Shown here piece after piece: positions 46,809 to 54,838 of a stretch of 64,000 bases of DNA (its first letter is position 1; every line of letters begins with the position of its first letter). The DNA is taken from positions 310,001 to 374,000 of the forward strand of contig NZ_FMZH01000005.1 of the NCBI RefSeq assembly GCF_900101435.1, read 5' to 3'. Under the pieces are notes generated by a model. That model was not told the origin of the DNA, ran no database searches, and was given only the letters and a program-made list of their open reading frames with translations. Origin of the DNA: Pedobacter soli (lineage in GTDB: Bacteria; Bacteroidota; Bacteroidia; Sphingobacteriales; Sphingobacteriaceae). Made by a program: the position numbers and the translations under genes.

Positions 46809-47687
46809 ATGAGTAGCAGCATCAGATCAAAACAAACCATTATTATTGGAGCGATTGTATTGCTTGTTGCATTCTTATTTACAAGAGACATTAAGGGTTT
46901 AGTTAAACCAACTGAAGAAAATGGTAAAATGCCTGCAAGTGGCCAAATGGCTGAAGCAGGAGCATCATCAACCTCAACGGTACTAAACATCGAGACTTCT
47001 TCTACAGCTGCAAAAAATGTAATAAACAAAAATTTAGCTACAGATATTACAGCTTTAGAGAACAGTTACAAAGGCGCAAAGGGTCCAGAAAAAGTAGAAC
47101 TTGCCAAACAACTGGCCCAAAAATGGGACGATGTTGAGCAGATCACTCCATCGGCACTTTATTTAGAGATTGTTGCCCAGGGCGAACCATCATCAAAAAC
47201 ATGGCTAGCTGCAGGTAATCAGTTTATAAAAGCTTTTGAAAGTACACAAGATAGTTTGGCTCAACCTGCATTATTGCAGAAAGCCAACCTTTCTTACAAA
47301 AACGCATTAGAGAAAGACTCTACAAACATTGAAGCCAAAACGGGCTTAGGTGTAACGATAGTAAACGGCCTGGGTGCACCAATGCAAGGTATTGCCATGT
47401 TGCTTGAGGTTGTTGCTAAAGATCCTAAAAACGTTAAAGCGAATATGAATTTAGGTTTATTCTCTATAAAATCGGGTCAGTTTGACAAAGCTATTCCGCG
47501 TTTTAACACGGTAATTGCTGCTGCACAAACCCCTGAGGCCTATTTTTATTTAGGTACAGCGTTAGAAAACTTAGGCAGAAATAAAGAAGCGGTTAACGCC
47601 TATTTAGCAAGCAAAAAATTAGCGGCAAACCCAACCTTATCTTCATTCATTGATAAGAAAGTGGCTGAGCTAAAAAATAAAAATTAA
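46809..47687 (+). CDS. Membrane-anchored tetratricopeptide-repeat protein
   Basis: A 292-residue protein with an N-terminal membrane anchor (IIIGAIVLLVAFLFT, residues ~12-26), a low-complexity Ser/Thr/Ala stretch, and TPR-like repeats across ~75-290 (WLAAGNQFIKAFESTQDS, ANLSYKNALEKDSTNIEAK, ANMNLGLFSIKSGQFDKA, AYFYLGTALENLGRNKEAV). TPRs scaffold protein complexes; its partners are unknown. The gene sits between HU and bS38 and is likely co-transcribed with HU. Confidence 0.85.
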   Translation: MSSSIRSKQTIIIGAIVLLVAFLFTRDIKGLVKPTEENGKMPASGQMAEAGASSTSTVLNIETSSTAAKNVINKNLATDITALENSYKGAKGPEKVELAKQLAQKWDDVEQITPSALYLEIVAQGEPSSKTWLAAGNQFIKAFESTQDSLAQPALLQKANLSYKNALEKDSTNIEAKTGLGVTIVNGLGAPMQGIAMLLEVVAKDPKNVKANMNLGLFSIKSGQFDKAIPRFNTVIAAAQTPEAYFYLGTALENLGRNKEAVNAYLASKKLAANPTLSSFIDKKVAELKNKN

Positions 47688-47724
47688 TTAACAGATTAAT
47701 AAAAACATTTAAAACCTTAAAATT

Positions 47725-47814
47725 ATGCCAAGCGGTAAAAAAAGAAAAAGACATAAAATGGCTACCCACAAACGTAAAAAACGTTTAAGAAAAAACAGAC
47801 ATAAGAAAAAATAG
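47725..47814 (+). CDS. Small ribosomal subunit protein bS38 (AURKAIP1/COX24 type)
   Basis: A 29-residue, very basic protein (MPSGKKRKRHKMATHKRKKR, then LRKNRHKKK, 18 Lys/Arg). It matches the mS38/AURKAIP1-COX24 peptide family. In Flavobacterium johnsoniae a homologous peptide is a 30S subunit component named bS38. It is too short for standard gene calling and easily missed. It has an A/T-rich leader, lies 37 bases after the TPR gene and precedes a palindromic element. Assignment is from sequence memory but the pattern is distinctive. Confidence 0.85.
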   Translation: MPSGKKRKRHKMATHKRKKRLRKNRHKKK

Positions 47815-47836
47815 TTTCTTATTTTGATAAAGCCCC

Positions 47837-47871
47837 TTTAAACCTCATAGTTGAACACTGTGAGGTTTAAA
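47837..47871. repeat. Palindromic element A (TTTAAACCTCA type)
   Basis: TTTAAACCTCATAG and CTGTGAGGTTTAAA form a 14-bp stem (one G-U pair on the plus strand) around TTGAACA, between bS38 and the RNase gene. It shares its core AAACCTCA/TGAGGTTT with the element at 49685-49719. A weak T-tract makes it a poor but possible terminator. Confidence 0.7.
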
Positions 47872-47974
47872 GTATTTATACGATTTTTATTTCGTAGCGG
47901 AGTGGCTATATCAAATGTTTTCTTGTTTATTACTATCCATTTGTTAATAGGCGAAAGCCTTAAATCTGTAGCTG

Positions 47975-49525
47975 TTGGTAAAAGAATTAATTATCAATTC
48001 GACTCCTGCCGGAGTTACCATAGCGTTGATTGAAGACAAACAACTTGTTGAGCTTCACAAAGAACAAATCAATAATAACTACGCCGTAGGCGATATTTAT
48101 TTAGGCCGCATTAAAAAAATTATGCCCGGCCTGAATGCTGCTTTTGTGGATGTTGGTTATGAAAAAGATGCATTTCTGCATTATTTTGATTTGGGCCCTC
48201 AGGTGCAATCTTTAATTAAGCTAACTAAGATCAAGCGTAATGGCTCGGTTACAGGCACATTATTAGATAATTTAAAGCTCGAAGCCGATATTAATAAGGC
48301 AGGCAAAATTTCTGATGTGCTGAGTAAAAACATGCTCCTGCCCGTACAAATTGCAAAAGAACCAATTTCTACCAAAGGACCGCGTTTAAGTTCCGACCTA
48401 TCTATTGCCGGCAGGTATGTGGTACTGGTGCCATTCTCCAATACCATATCCGTATCAAAAAAAATTAAAAGTAATACCGAACGTAATCGTTTAAAGAAGA
48501 TTATCGAAAGTATTAAGCCTCAAAATTTTGGGGTTATTATCAGAACCGTTTCTGAAGGCAGAGGGGTTGCCGAAATGCAAAAAGATCTTTTAGACCTGAT
48601 TGCAAAATGGGAAAACTTCACTAAAAAAATGCCTTCAACCGAGCCCTCAAAAAGAGTTTGGGGAGAAATGGACAGATCATCGACATTAATACGCGATATT
48701 CTGAACCCTGATTTTACAAACGTTTACGTAAGTACACCAGAGCTGTACGATGATATCCGTTCTTATGTTCACGATATTTCTCCGGAAATGGAAAAAATTG
48801 TGAAACTGTATAAACAGAAAGAACCAATCTTCGATCATTTTGGTGTTGAAAAGCAGATTAAAAATGCTTTCGGTAAAACCGTAAACTTACCCGGCGGTGC
48901 CTACCTGGTTGTAGAGCACACCGAAGCACTCCACGTTATAGACGTGAATAGTGGAAACCGTACTGCCAGTAAAGAAAACCAGGAGGAAAATGCTTTACAG
49001 GTAAACAAAGAGGCGGCTAAAGAAATTGCCCGTCAATTGCGCCTGCGCGATATGGGTGGTATTGTGGTAATCGATTTTATCGATATGCACAAACCAACAA
49101 ACCGTAAATTACTATTCGATTATCTGCGCGAGCTGATGTTATTGGATAGGGCCAAACACACTATTTTGCCACCGAGCAAATTTGGTTTGGTACAAATTAC
49201 CAGACAACGTGTACGTCCGGAAATGAACATTGTTACGGTAGAAAAATGTCCGGCCTGCGACGGGACCGGAGAAATTAAAGCGAGTATCGTTTTAATGGAT
49301 GATATTGAAAACAACCTTAATTATATTTTAAGAGAGCAAAATGAAAAAGGTGTAACCCTTTGTGTTCACCCTTACATTGAAGCTTACATTACCAAAGGTA
49401 TTTTCAACCTTCAGCGCCGCTGGTTCTTTAAATATGGCCAGTGGATTAAGGTGAAGGCACAATCATCGTATTACTTAACTGAGTTTCACTTCATCTCCGC
49501 AAAGGATGAAGAGATTAAATTATAA
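47975..49525 (+). CDS. rng: Ribonuclease E/G family protein
   Basis: A 516-residue endoribonuclease of the RNase G type. An S1 RNA-binding insert near the start (GDIYLGRIKKIMPGLNAAFV) is followed by the 5' sensor region and the DNase-I-like catalytic core (HVIDVNSGNRTA, IDFIDM with the metal-binding Asp residues). The zinc-link motif is CPACDGTG, and a C-terminal small domain ends the protein. The RNase E scaffold arm is missing, so this is the short form. The start is TTG at 47975, giving the common MVKELII beginning. It ends before a terminator. Confidence 0.93.
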   Translation: MVKELIINSTPAGVTIALIEDKQLVELHKEQINNNYAVGDIYLGRIKKIMPGLNAAFVDVGYEKDAFLHYFDLGPQVQSLIKLTKIKRNGSVTGTLLDNLKLEADINKAGKISDVLSKNMLLPVQIAKEPISTKGPRLSSDLSIAGRYVVLVPFSNTISVSKKIKSNTERNRLKKIIESIKPQNFGVIIRTVSEGRGVAEMQKDLLDLIAKWENFTKKMPSTEPSKRVWGEMDRSSTLIRDILNPDFTNVYVSTPELYDDIRSYVHDISPEMEKIVKLYKQKEPIFDHFGVEKQIKNAFGKTVNLPGGAYLVVEHTEALHVIDVNSGNRTASKENQEENALQVNKEAAKEIARQLRLRDMGGIVVIDFIDMHKPTNRKLLFDYLRELMLLDRAKHTILPPSKFGLVQITRQRVRPEMNIVTVEKCPACDGTGEIKASIVLMDDIENNLNYILREQNEKGVTLCVHPYIEAYITKGIFNLQRRWFFKYGQWIKVKAQSSYYLTEFHFISAKDEEIKL

Positions 49526-49542
49526 CTCAAAACATTTTAACA

Positions 49543-49573
49543 GAAAGCCTGGATTTAAACCCCAGGCTTTTTT
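49543..49573 (+). terminator. Terminator after the RNase E/G gene
   Basis: AAAGCCTGG and CCAGGCTTT form a 9-bp stem followed by a run of seven T, 18 bases past the stop. Confidence 0.85.
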
Positions 49574-49579
49574 TGTTAG

Positions 49580-49719
49580 TCGGGATTTATCATCCCGTCT
49601 TCCGCAATGAGGATTTTTAATCCTCCCCGAGGGATCAGACTTTCGGCGTTACAAATCCGACCTAGGGGCTACAGTTCCATCGTACAAACCTCACAGGTTT
49701 GTGAAACCTGTGAGGTTTG
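49580..49719. repeat. String of palindromes between the RNase gene and radA
   Basis: Three stems lie in ~140 bases: CGGGAT/ATCCCG (49580-49596), GAGGATT/AATCCTC (49608-49624) and a perfect 16-bp stem CAAACCTCACAGGTTT / AAACCTGTGAGGTTTG with a 3-base loop (49685-49719). The last shares its core with the element at 47837-47871, so related palindromes flank the RNase gene. They look like dispersed REP-type elements. Confidence 0.75.
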
Positions 49720-49748
49720 ATTAAATTCGTACTCTAAATTTTAATCAA

Positions 49749-51125
49749 TTGGCAAAATCAAAAACAGCATATTTCTGTCAGAGTTGTGGTTACGAATCGG
49801 CAAAGTGGATGGGCAAATGTCCTTCCTGCAACCAATGGAACACTTTTGTTGAAGAAATCGTAGAAAAAAATCCCACATCGGTACCTACCTGGAAAAACGA
49901 CAATACCAGTCGCAAGTTAAGCAAACCCAGTAAGGTAGATGAAATTCAATCCTCAACCGAGGTTAGGATATTAACCGGTGATAAAGAGCTCGACCGCGTA
50001 CTGGGAGGCGGATTGGTAGAAGGTTCGCTGGTTTTAATTGGCGGCGAACCTGGCATCGGTAAATCGACCTTAATGCTTCAGCTTGCCCTGAATTTAAAAG
50101 GCAAAAAGTTACTTTATGTTTCTGGCGAAGAAAGCGAGCAGCAGATTAAAATGAGGGCCGAACGAATTAAAGAAAGTCCATCGTCTGATTGTTATATCCT
50201 AACCGAAACGTCGACCCAGAATATTTTTAAACAGATCGAAATCCTCGAACCTGAAATCCTGGTTGTCGATTCAATCCAAACCCTGCATTCAGCGCATATC
50301 GATTCAACACCAGGTAGTGTATCGCAGGTAAGAGAATGCACGGCCGAATTATTGCGTTTTGCAAAGGAAACAGGCGTACCAGTTTTTTTAATTGGCCATA
50401 TTACCAAAGATGGAGCCATTGCAGGGCCGAAAATACTGGAGCACATGGTTGATACCGTTTTACAGTTTGAAGGCGACAGACACCATGTTTACCGCATTCT
50501 GCGCTCAATTAAAAACAGGTTTGGAGCCGCCGCTGAGCTGGGTATTTACGAAATGCAGGGAAGCGGGCTCAGGGAAGTTTCCAATCCATCAGAAATCTTA
50601 CTCTCGCAACGTGATGAAGAATTAAGCGGAATAGCCATAGCCGCTACGCTTGAAGGTGCACGCCCCATGCTTATTGAAACACAGGCACTGGTTAGCACTG
50701 CAGCTTACGGCACCCCACAACGCTCGGCAACGGGTTTTGATACGAAAAGGATGAACATGCTGTTGGCAGTTTTGGAAAAACGTTGCGGCTTTAGGTTAAG
50801 TACCCAGGATGTTTTCTTAAATATTGCGGGCGGAATAAGGGTTGAGGACCCTGCAATAGATTTGGCTGTGCTGATTGCCATTATCTCTTCTCATCAGGAT
50901 ATTTCCGTTTCCTCCAAAAACTGTTTTGCTGCCGAAGTTGGTTTATCAGGAGAAATCAGGGCGGTTAACCGGATAGAACAACGCATTGCCGAAGCCGATA
51001 AACTGGGCTTCGAAACGATTTATATTTCTAAGTATAATTTAAAAGGCATCGACATTTCTAAATACAAGCTGGAGATTAAAGCAGTAAATAAAATAGAAGA
51101 GGTTTTCGAAATGATATTTGGTTAA
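49749..51125 (+). CDS. radA: DNA repair protein RadA
   Basis: A 458-residue RecA-like ATPase helping branch migration in recombination. The N-terminal zinc finger is C-x2-C ... C-x2-C (YFCQSCGYESAKWMGKCPSC). Walker A is GGEPGIGKST, the signature KNRFG occurs in SIKNRFGAAAELG, and the C-terminal Lon-protease-like domain follows (GGIRVEDPAIDLAVLIAI, AEVGLSGEIRAVNRIEQR). The start is TTG at 49749; no ATG lies before the zinc finger. A palindrome sits 30 bases upstream. Confidence 0.95.
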   Translation: MAKSKTAYFCQSCGYESAKWMGKCPSCNQWNTFVEEIVEKNPTSVPTWKNDNTSRKLSKPSKVDEIQSSTEVRILTGDKELDRVLGGGLVEGSLVLIGGEPGIGKSTLMLQLALNLKGKKLLYVSGEESEQQIKMRAERIKESPSSDCYILTETSTQNIFKQIEILEPEILVVDSIQTLHSAHIDSTPGSVSQVRECTAELLRFAKETGVPVFLIGHITKDGAIAGPKILEHMVDTVLQFEGDRHHVYRILRSIKNRFGAAAELGIYEMQGSGLREVSNPSEILLSQRDEELSGIAIAATLEGARPMLIETQALVSTAAYGTPQRSATGFDTKRMNMLLAVLEKRCGFRLSTQDVFLNIAGGIRVEDPAIDLAVLIAIISSHQDISVSSKNCFAAEVGLSGEIRAVNRIEQRIAEADKLGFETIYISKYNLKGIDISKYKLEIKAVNKIEEVFEMIFG

Positions 51126-51467
51126 GCATTAAATGTGGGGAAATATTTCAACAACTTTCCCCAGATTGATGAATAAATTCCACGCTTTAGTTTTGGGCAC
51201 ACCAGTAGCGCAAGGGAACAAACTAAGACAAATCACTGATAAACAAACAATTAAAACAAAACACAAATTAATATCCTGAATTGGAATAAGGTTTGCCTTA
51301 AGCTGTTCATTAGTTAATTGGTTAAACTCATCTTCAAGTTTATTAACTAAGTTCAAAAAGGGATGATTGGCCCCGCTATCAGATAGCGGGGTTTTTTACT
51401 TTTTAGTTATTTAGACTTTTTTTAAATAACTTTGAAAAGATAATAACCGGAACTAAATTCATAAAAA
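51126..51467. other. Intergenic region between radA and the DUF4920 gene
   Basis: About 340 bases. A weak hairpin GGGGAAA/TTTCCCC (51137-51162) comes just after radA. The middle (51165-51365) has one minus-strand open frame of 75 codons, but only a TTG start, so I do not accept it. A strong terminator follows at 51371. The gap between radA and this terminator is too long for a simple 3' end, so an untranslated RNA is possible. A -7-like TAACTTTG lies at 51427-51434 before DUF4920. Confidence 0.4.
51371..51397 (+). terminator. Strong terminator 245 bases after radA
   Basis: CCCCGCTAT-CAG-ATAGCGGGG followed by six T. It is the first clear terminator after radA. Confidence 0.85.
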
Positions 51468-51932
51468 ATGAAAAAAATTATTTTAAGCCTTAGCTTCTGC
51501 CTGTTTGGCGCTGTAGCATTTGCGCAAACAGCTTATACTGGTCAGAAATTTGGAGAAGAAGTTAAACCAGGCGATGTTAAGCCAGCTGCTAAAATGGAGG
51601 CCGCAATGGGCGACAAAAAAACAGCTGAAATGAAAATAGAAGGCAAAGTAGTTGATGTATGCAAGAAAAAGGGCTGCTGGATGACTTTGGAAATGCCAAA
51701 CGGAGATCCTATGCGCGTAACCTTTAAAGATTATGCCTTCTTTATGCCGAAAGATATTGTAGGTAAAAAAGTGGTTCTAGATGGCTTAGCCAAAAAACAA
51801 ACCATTTCTGTTGAAACCTTACGCCACTATGCAGAAGATGCTAAAAAAACACCGGAAGAAGTAGCTAAAATTACCGATCCTAAAAAAGAGCTCGCTTTTG
51901 AAGCTAAAGGGGTGGTGATACTGGATAAGTAA
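51468..51932 (+). CDS. DUF4920 family exported protein
   Basis: A 154-residue protein with a signal peptide (ends in AVAFAQ, residues ~1-20). The mature part is one compact beta domain (KIEGKVVDVCKKKGCWMTLE, FFMPKDIVGKKVVLDG, AFEAKGVVIL) with the conserved Cys pair C-K-K-K-G-C-W typical of DUF4920. The Cys pair may bind metal or be redox active; this is inference. Function unknown. It sits alone between terminators. Confidence 0.85.
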   Translation: MKKIILSLSFCLFGAVAFAQTAYTGQKFGEEVKPGDVKPAAKMEAAMGDKKTAEMKIEGKVVDVCKKKGCWMTLEMPNGDPMRVTFKDYAFFMPKDIVGKKVVLDGLAKKQTISVETLRHYAEDAKKTPEEVAKITDPKKELAFEAKGVVILDK

Positions 51933-51952
51933 GTCTAAAAACTAAATTAAAT

Positions 51953-51992
51953 AAAAAATGCCCCATTACAATTAGTACCGGGGCATTTTTAT
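51953..51992. terminator. Bidirectional terminator between DUF4920 and ilvE
   Basis: AAAAATGCCCC and GGGGCATTTTT form an 11-bp stem with a 15-base loop and A/T runs outside. It ends both convergent genes. Confidence 0.85.
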
Positions 51993-52007
51993 TATCTTTT
52001 TACTGAA

Positions 52008-53072
52008 TTATAAAACCCAGTTCCAGCCAAACTCATCAGGAGCCAGTCCATAACGGATATCGTTTAATTTTTTAGCAATACCGTTTGAAATGTGCCTTGT
52101 TGCAGGATCGGTTAATTTATAAACCTGACCATTGTAGCCCATTTCGCCAACATGTGTTACGGTAGCAGCAGTACCAGCGGCAAAAGCTTCGGTTAACGAA
52201 CCATTCTCAATACCGGCAATTACTTCTTTAACAGACACGCGACGTTCTTCAACTTCAACACCAGCTTCTTTAGCCAGTTTAATAATCGTATCGCGCGTAA
52301 CGCCATCTAAAACCGTGCTACGTACAGATGGAGTAACAAGCTTACCATCAATTACGAAAAGTAAATTGGCTGTTCCAGCTTCTTCAATAAACTCATGCGT
52401 TACCGAATCTGTCCAGATTAACTGATCAAAACCTTCTTTTTTAGCCTGCTCAAAAGGATACAATGAACGGGCATAGTTACCTGCAGTTTTGGCAAAGCCC
52501 ACACCACCATCATCGGCACGGGTATACTCTGTTTCAATTTTAACTTTTAAAGCACTGCTGTAATATGGGCCTGTTGGCGTGGTTAACAGTACAAATTTAT
52601 AGCTATCAGAAGCTTTAACGCCTAAATAAGGATCCATTGCAAACATTACCGGACGGATATACAGGGCGTAATCTTCCTGAGATGGTACCCATTTCTCATC
52701 AACGTTGATTAATGCAGCCAAACCTTGCATAAAAATTTCTTCAGGAATGGTTGGCATCGACATCCTTGCAGCTGATTTATTAAAACGCTCAAAGTTTTTA
52801 TCAGCACGGAAGACGCTAATTTTTCCGTCTGGCTGACGATAAGCCTTTAGTCCTTCAAAAATGGCTTGTCCGTAATGAAGGGCAGAAATTGCCGGACTCA
52901 TCGGAATAGGTCCATAAGGAAGAATCTGTAAATTTTTCCACTCGCCGTTTTCGAAATCGGCGGTAAACATGTGATCGGTAAAAACCTTACCGAACGGTAA
53001 TTGCGAAAAATCAGTAACAGTCAAACGTGTTTGATCTGCTTTGGTGATTTTTATATCCAATGTCTCGGTCAT
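52008..53072 (-). CDS. ilvE: Branched-chain amino-acid aminotransferase
   Basis: A 354-residue PLP enzyme of fold type IV that transfers amino groups between glutamate and the keto acids of Leu, Ile and Val. Motifs seen are FEGLKAYRQPDGKISVFR, YIRPVMFAMD, TAGNYARSLYPFEQAKKEGF (holding the PLP-binding Lys region), THEFIEEAGTANLLFV, DGVTRDTIIKLAKEAGVEVEERR and AFAAGTAATVTHVG. It matches the eukaryote-like BCAT group (IlvE class III). The ATG at 53072 is well placed. Confidence 0.94.
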   Translation of the reverse strand: MTETLDIKITKADQTRLTVTDFSQLPFGKVFTDHMFTADFENGEWKNLQILPYGPIPMSPAISALHYGQAIFEGLKAYRQPDGKISVFRADKNFERFNKSAARMSMPTIPEEIFMQGLAALINVDEKWVPSQEDYALYIRPVMFAMDPYLGVKASDSYKFVLLTTPTGPYYSSALKVKIETEYTRADDGGVGFAKTAGNYARSLYPFEQAKKEGFDQLIWTDSVTHEFIEEAGTANLLFVIDGKLVTPSVRSTVLDGVTRDTIIKLAKEAGVEVEERRVSVKEVIAGIENGSLTEAFAAGTAATVTHVGEMGYNGQVYKLTDPATRHISNGIAKKLNDIRYGLAPDEFGWNWVL

Positions 53073-53312
53073 ACTATTATTTTTTGGATAGACTGATTTT
53101 TGAATGATCGAATGGTATTTCTGAAACAGATTCGCTCATTTTAGCATTCATGAATTCAATCATTATTTTTTTGCGCAAATTAAGAAAAAACAAGCTTCTT
53201 TAATAGTTTTTTCTAATATTAATCTTTGTTTTTGAGTGTTTTAAGTACACTAAGCAACTAATTAGCCGACTATCCTCCTGCTCCATCACCGCCACCTAAG
53301 CCGCTAAAAATT

Positions 53313-53343
53313 TTGCAACCCATCGCTAAATTTTATACATTTG
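53313..53343 (+). promoter_or_regulatory. Two-box Bacteroidota promoter for the fluoride-responsive CLC gene
   Basis: TTG (53313-53315, in TTTTG), a 20-base spacer and TACATTTG (53336-53343) fit the consensus. The predicted start near 53349 falls at the 5' edge of the riboswitch, which supports both calls. Confidence 0.65.
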
Positions 53344-53348
53344 AAATC

Positions 53349-53399
53349 AGGGCGATGGGGTGCCGCCAAAACCGCCAAAACAGGCTGATGACTCCTACG
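53349..53399 (+). promoter_or_regulatory. Fluoride riboswitch (crcB motif)
   Basis: The leader contains, in order, GGGCGATGGGG, a CCGCC partner, AAAACCGCC and GGCTGATGACTCCTAC. This follows the crcB RNA consensus (for comparison, the Thermotoga petrophila aptamer begins GGGCGATGAGG and contains GGGCTGATGGCCTCTAC). The GGCG/CGCC stem P1 and the pseudoknot partners (AGGGCGATGGGG with the 3' ACTCCTAC side) are in place. It sits 22 bases before the ATG of a CLC-F type gene, the expected target. No terminator hairpin separates it from the gene, so control is probably at translation or within the aptamer fold. Fluoride binding should switch expression on. Confidence 0.88.
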
Positions 53400-53420
53400 A
53401 TTTTATTAAAATTGAATTAA

Positions 53421-54710
53421 ATGCCTGTTAAAAATTTAGGTGAGGGATTTGCTTTGTCTTTCAACCATTTCATCAAAAAAGATTTCGGTCTATTATTAAC
53501 CAGCACCATTAAGTGGTTACTAATTTCACTTGTTCTCGGTAGCATTATCGGCTCTGCATCTGCATTATTTTTAGCCAGCTTAAGTTGGGCAACGAATTAT
53601 CGCGAAGCGCATTTATGGATCATAGCATTTTTACCTCTGGCGGGCTTAATTATTGGCCTGGCTTACTACTACTGGGGTACCGAAGTGGTAAAAGGGAATA
53701 ACCTTTTGATAGAAGAGCTGCAATCGCCAAAAAAGGTTATCCCGCTTATAATGGCTCCCTTAATTTATGCGGGTACCATTATTACGCATTTATTTGGTGG
53801 TTCTGCTGGCAGAGAAGGAACTGCTGTTCAAATTGGCGGAGCCTTTGCCGATCAGCTCACCAAAATATTTAAACTTAAACCCAGAGACCGGAAAATTATC
53901 CTCATTTGCGGCATCAGTGCCGGTTTCGCTTCGGTTTTTGGCACACCTTTGGCCGGAGCCGTTTTCGGATTAGAGGTTTTTGTAGTCGGCTCGGTAATGT
54001 ACAATGCCATTTTACCTTCGTTTATTACCGCCGTAATTGCCGATTATGCCTGTAAGACCTGGGGTGTTGGACATACACATTATGCCATCGCCAGCGTACC
54101 CGAAATGAACGCAATTAATTTATTCCTGTCTCTTGGTGCCGGCATATTGTTCGGACTAACCGCCCGCTTATTCTCTGCCATGAACCATGGGATATCGAAA
54201 CTTTTTAGCCGGGTTAGCTATCCTCCCCTACGTCCATTTATTGGCGGTTTTATTTTAATTGCAATTATCTATCTTATCGGCAATACACGTTACATTGGTC
54301 TCGGTATTCCGGTTATATCAGAAGCCTTTACACAGCAGGAACCTTATTACACCTTTGCCATTAAATTATTTTTAACCGCACTAACGCTTGGGGCAGGTTT
54401 TAAAGGTGGTGAGGTTACGCCTCTTTTCTTTATAGGCGCCACATTGGGTAGTTTTCTCAGCCTGCTTATTCCGCTTCCCTACGGCTTGTTAGCCGGAATG
54501 GGCTTTGTAGCTGTTTTTGCCGGAGCTGCCAATACTCCCCTGGCCTGTATTTTTATGGGTGTAGAGCTCTTTGGCACTTCGTCCGGAATGTACATTGCCC
54601 TGGCTTGCGTTACAGCTTATTTATTTTCGGGCCATACCGGGATTTATAAATCGCAGGCTATTGGTGCACCGAAACATTTATTACTGAAGAGGCACCAGTT
54701 TTTGAAGTAA
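53421..54710 (+). CDS. CLC-family fluoride/proton antiporter (CLC-F type)
   Basis: A 429-residue membrane transporter with the CLC fold of about 17-18 helices. The gating-glutamate motif is GREGT at residues 130-134 (Glu132), with Thr where chloride CLCs have Pro, as in fluoride-exporting CLC-F proteins. Further marks are GGSAGREGTAVQIGGAFADQ, ASVFGTPLAGAVFGLE and GFKGGEVTPLFFIGATLGS near the C-terminus. It should use the proton gradient to expel fluoride. The riboswitch directly upstream supports this strongly. Naming it a chloride channel would be misleading. The CBS domains of chloride channels are absent. Confidence 0.85.
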   Translation: MPVKNLGEGFALSFNHFIKKDFGLLLTSTIKWLLISLVLGSIIGSASALFLASLSWATNYREAHLWIIAFLPLAGLIIGLAYYYWGTEVVKGNNLLIEELQSPKKVIPLIMAPLIYAGTIITHLFGGSAGREGTAVQIGGAFADQLTKIFKLKPRDRKIILICGISAGFASVFGTPLAGAVFGLEVFVVGSVMYNAILPSFITAVIADYACKTWGVGHTHYAIASVPEMNAINLFLSLGAGILFGLTARLFSAMNHGISKLFSRVSYPPLRPFIGGFILIAIIYLIGNTRYIGLGIPVISEAFTQQEPYYTFAIKLFLTALTLGAGFKGGEVTPLFFIGATLGSFLSLLIPLPYGLLAGMGFVAVFAGAANTPLACIFMGVELFGTSSGMYIALACVTAYLFSGHTGIYKSQAIGAPKHLLLKRHQFLK

Positions 54711-54838
54711 GCGGGCAAGCGTTTGGCGCTAAGCGTGGAGCAATGGAATTTAAATCAGCGGGAAACCTTAAGGTAAAGGCTCCCCACTAATAATTTTAGA
54801 TGACACAGAATTTCAGTAATCCATCTTACATTTTACAA

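Larger units (their letters stand above)
53073..53420. other. Divergent regulatory gap between ilvE and the CLC gene
   Basis: About 350 bases. The left half (53073-53280) is A+T-rich and should hold the ilvE promoter; I saw no clear boxes. The right half holds a two-box promoter (53313-53343) and a fluoride riboswitch (53349-53399) serving the CLC gene. Confidence 0.6.

Noticed and set aside
51129..51356. 75-codon minus-strand ORF after radA
   Set aside because: It starts only with TTG, has a Cys/Leu-rich unlikely composition and sits in an intergenic region with a terminator beyond it.
53421..54710. Ordinary voltage-gated chloride channel
   Set aside because: The GREGT motif, the C-terminal GGEVTP block and the fluoride riboswitch all point to a fluoride antiporter.
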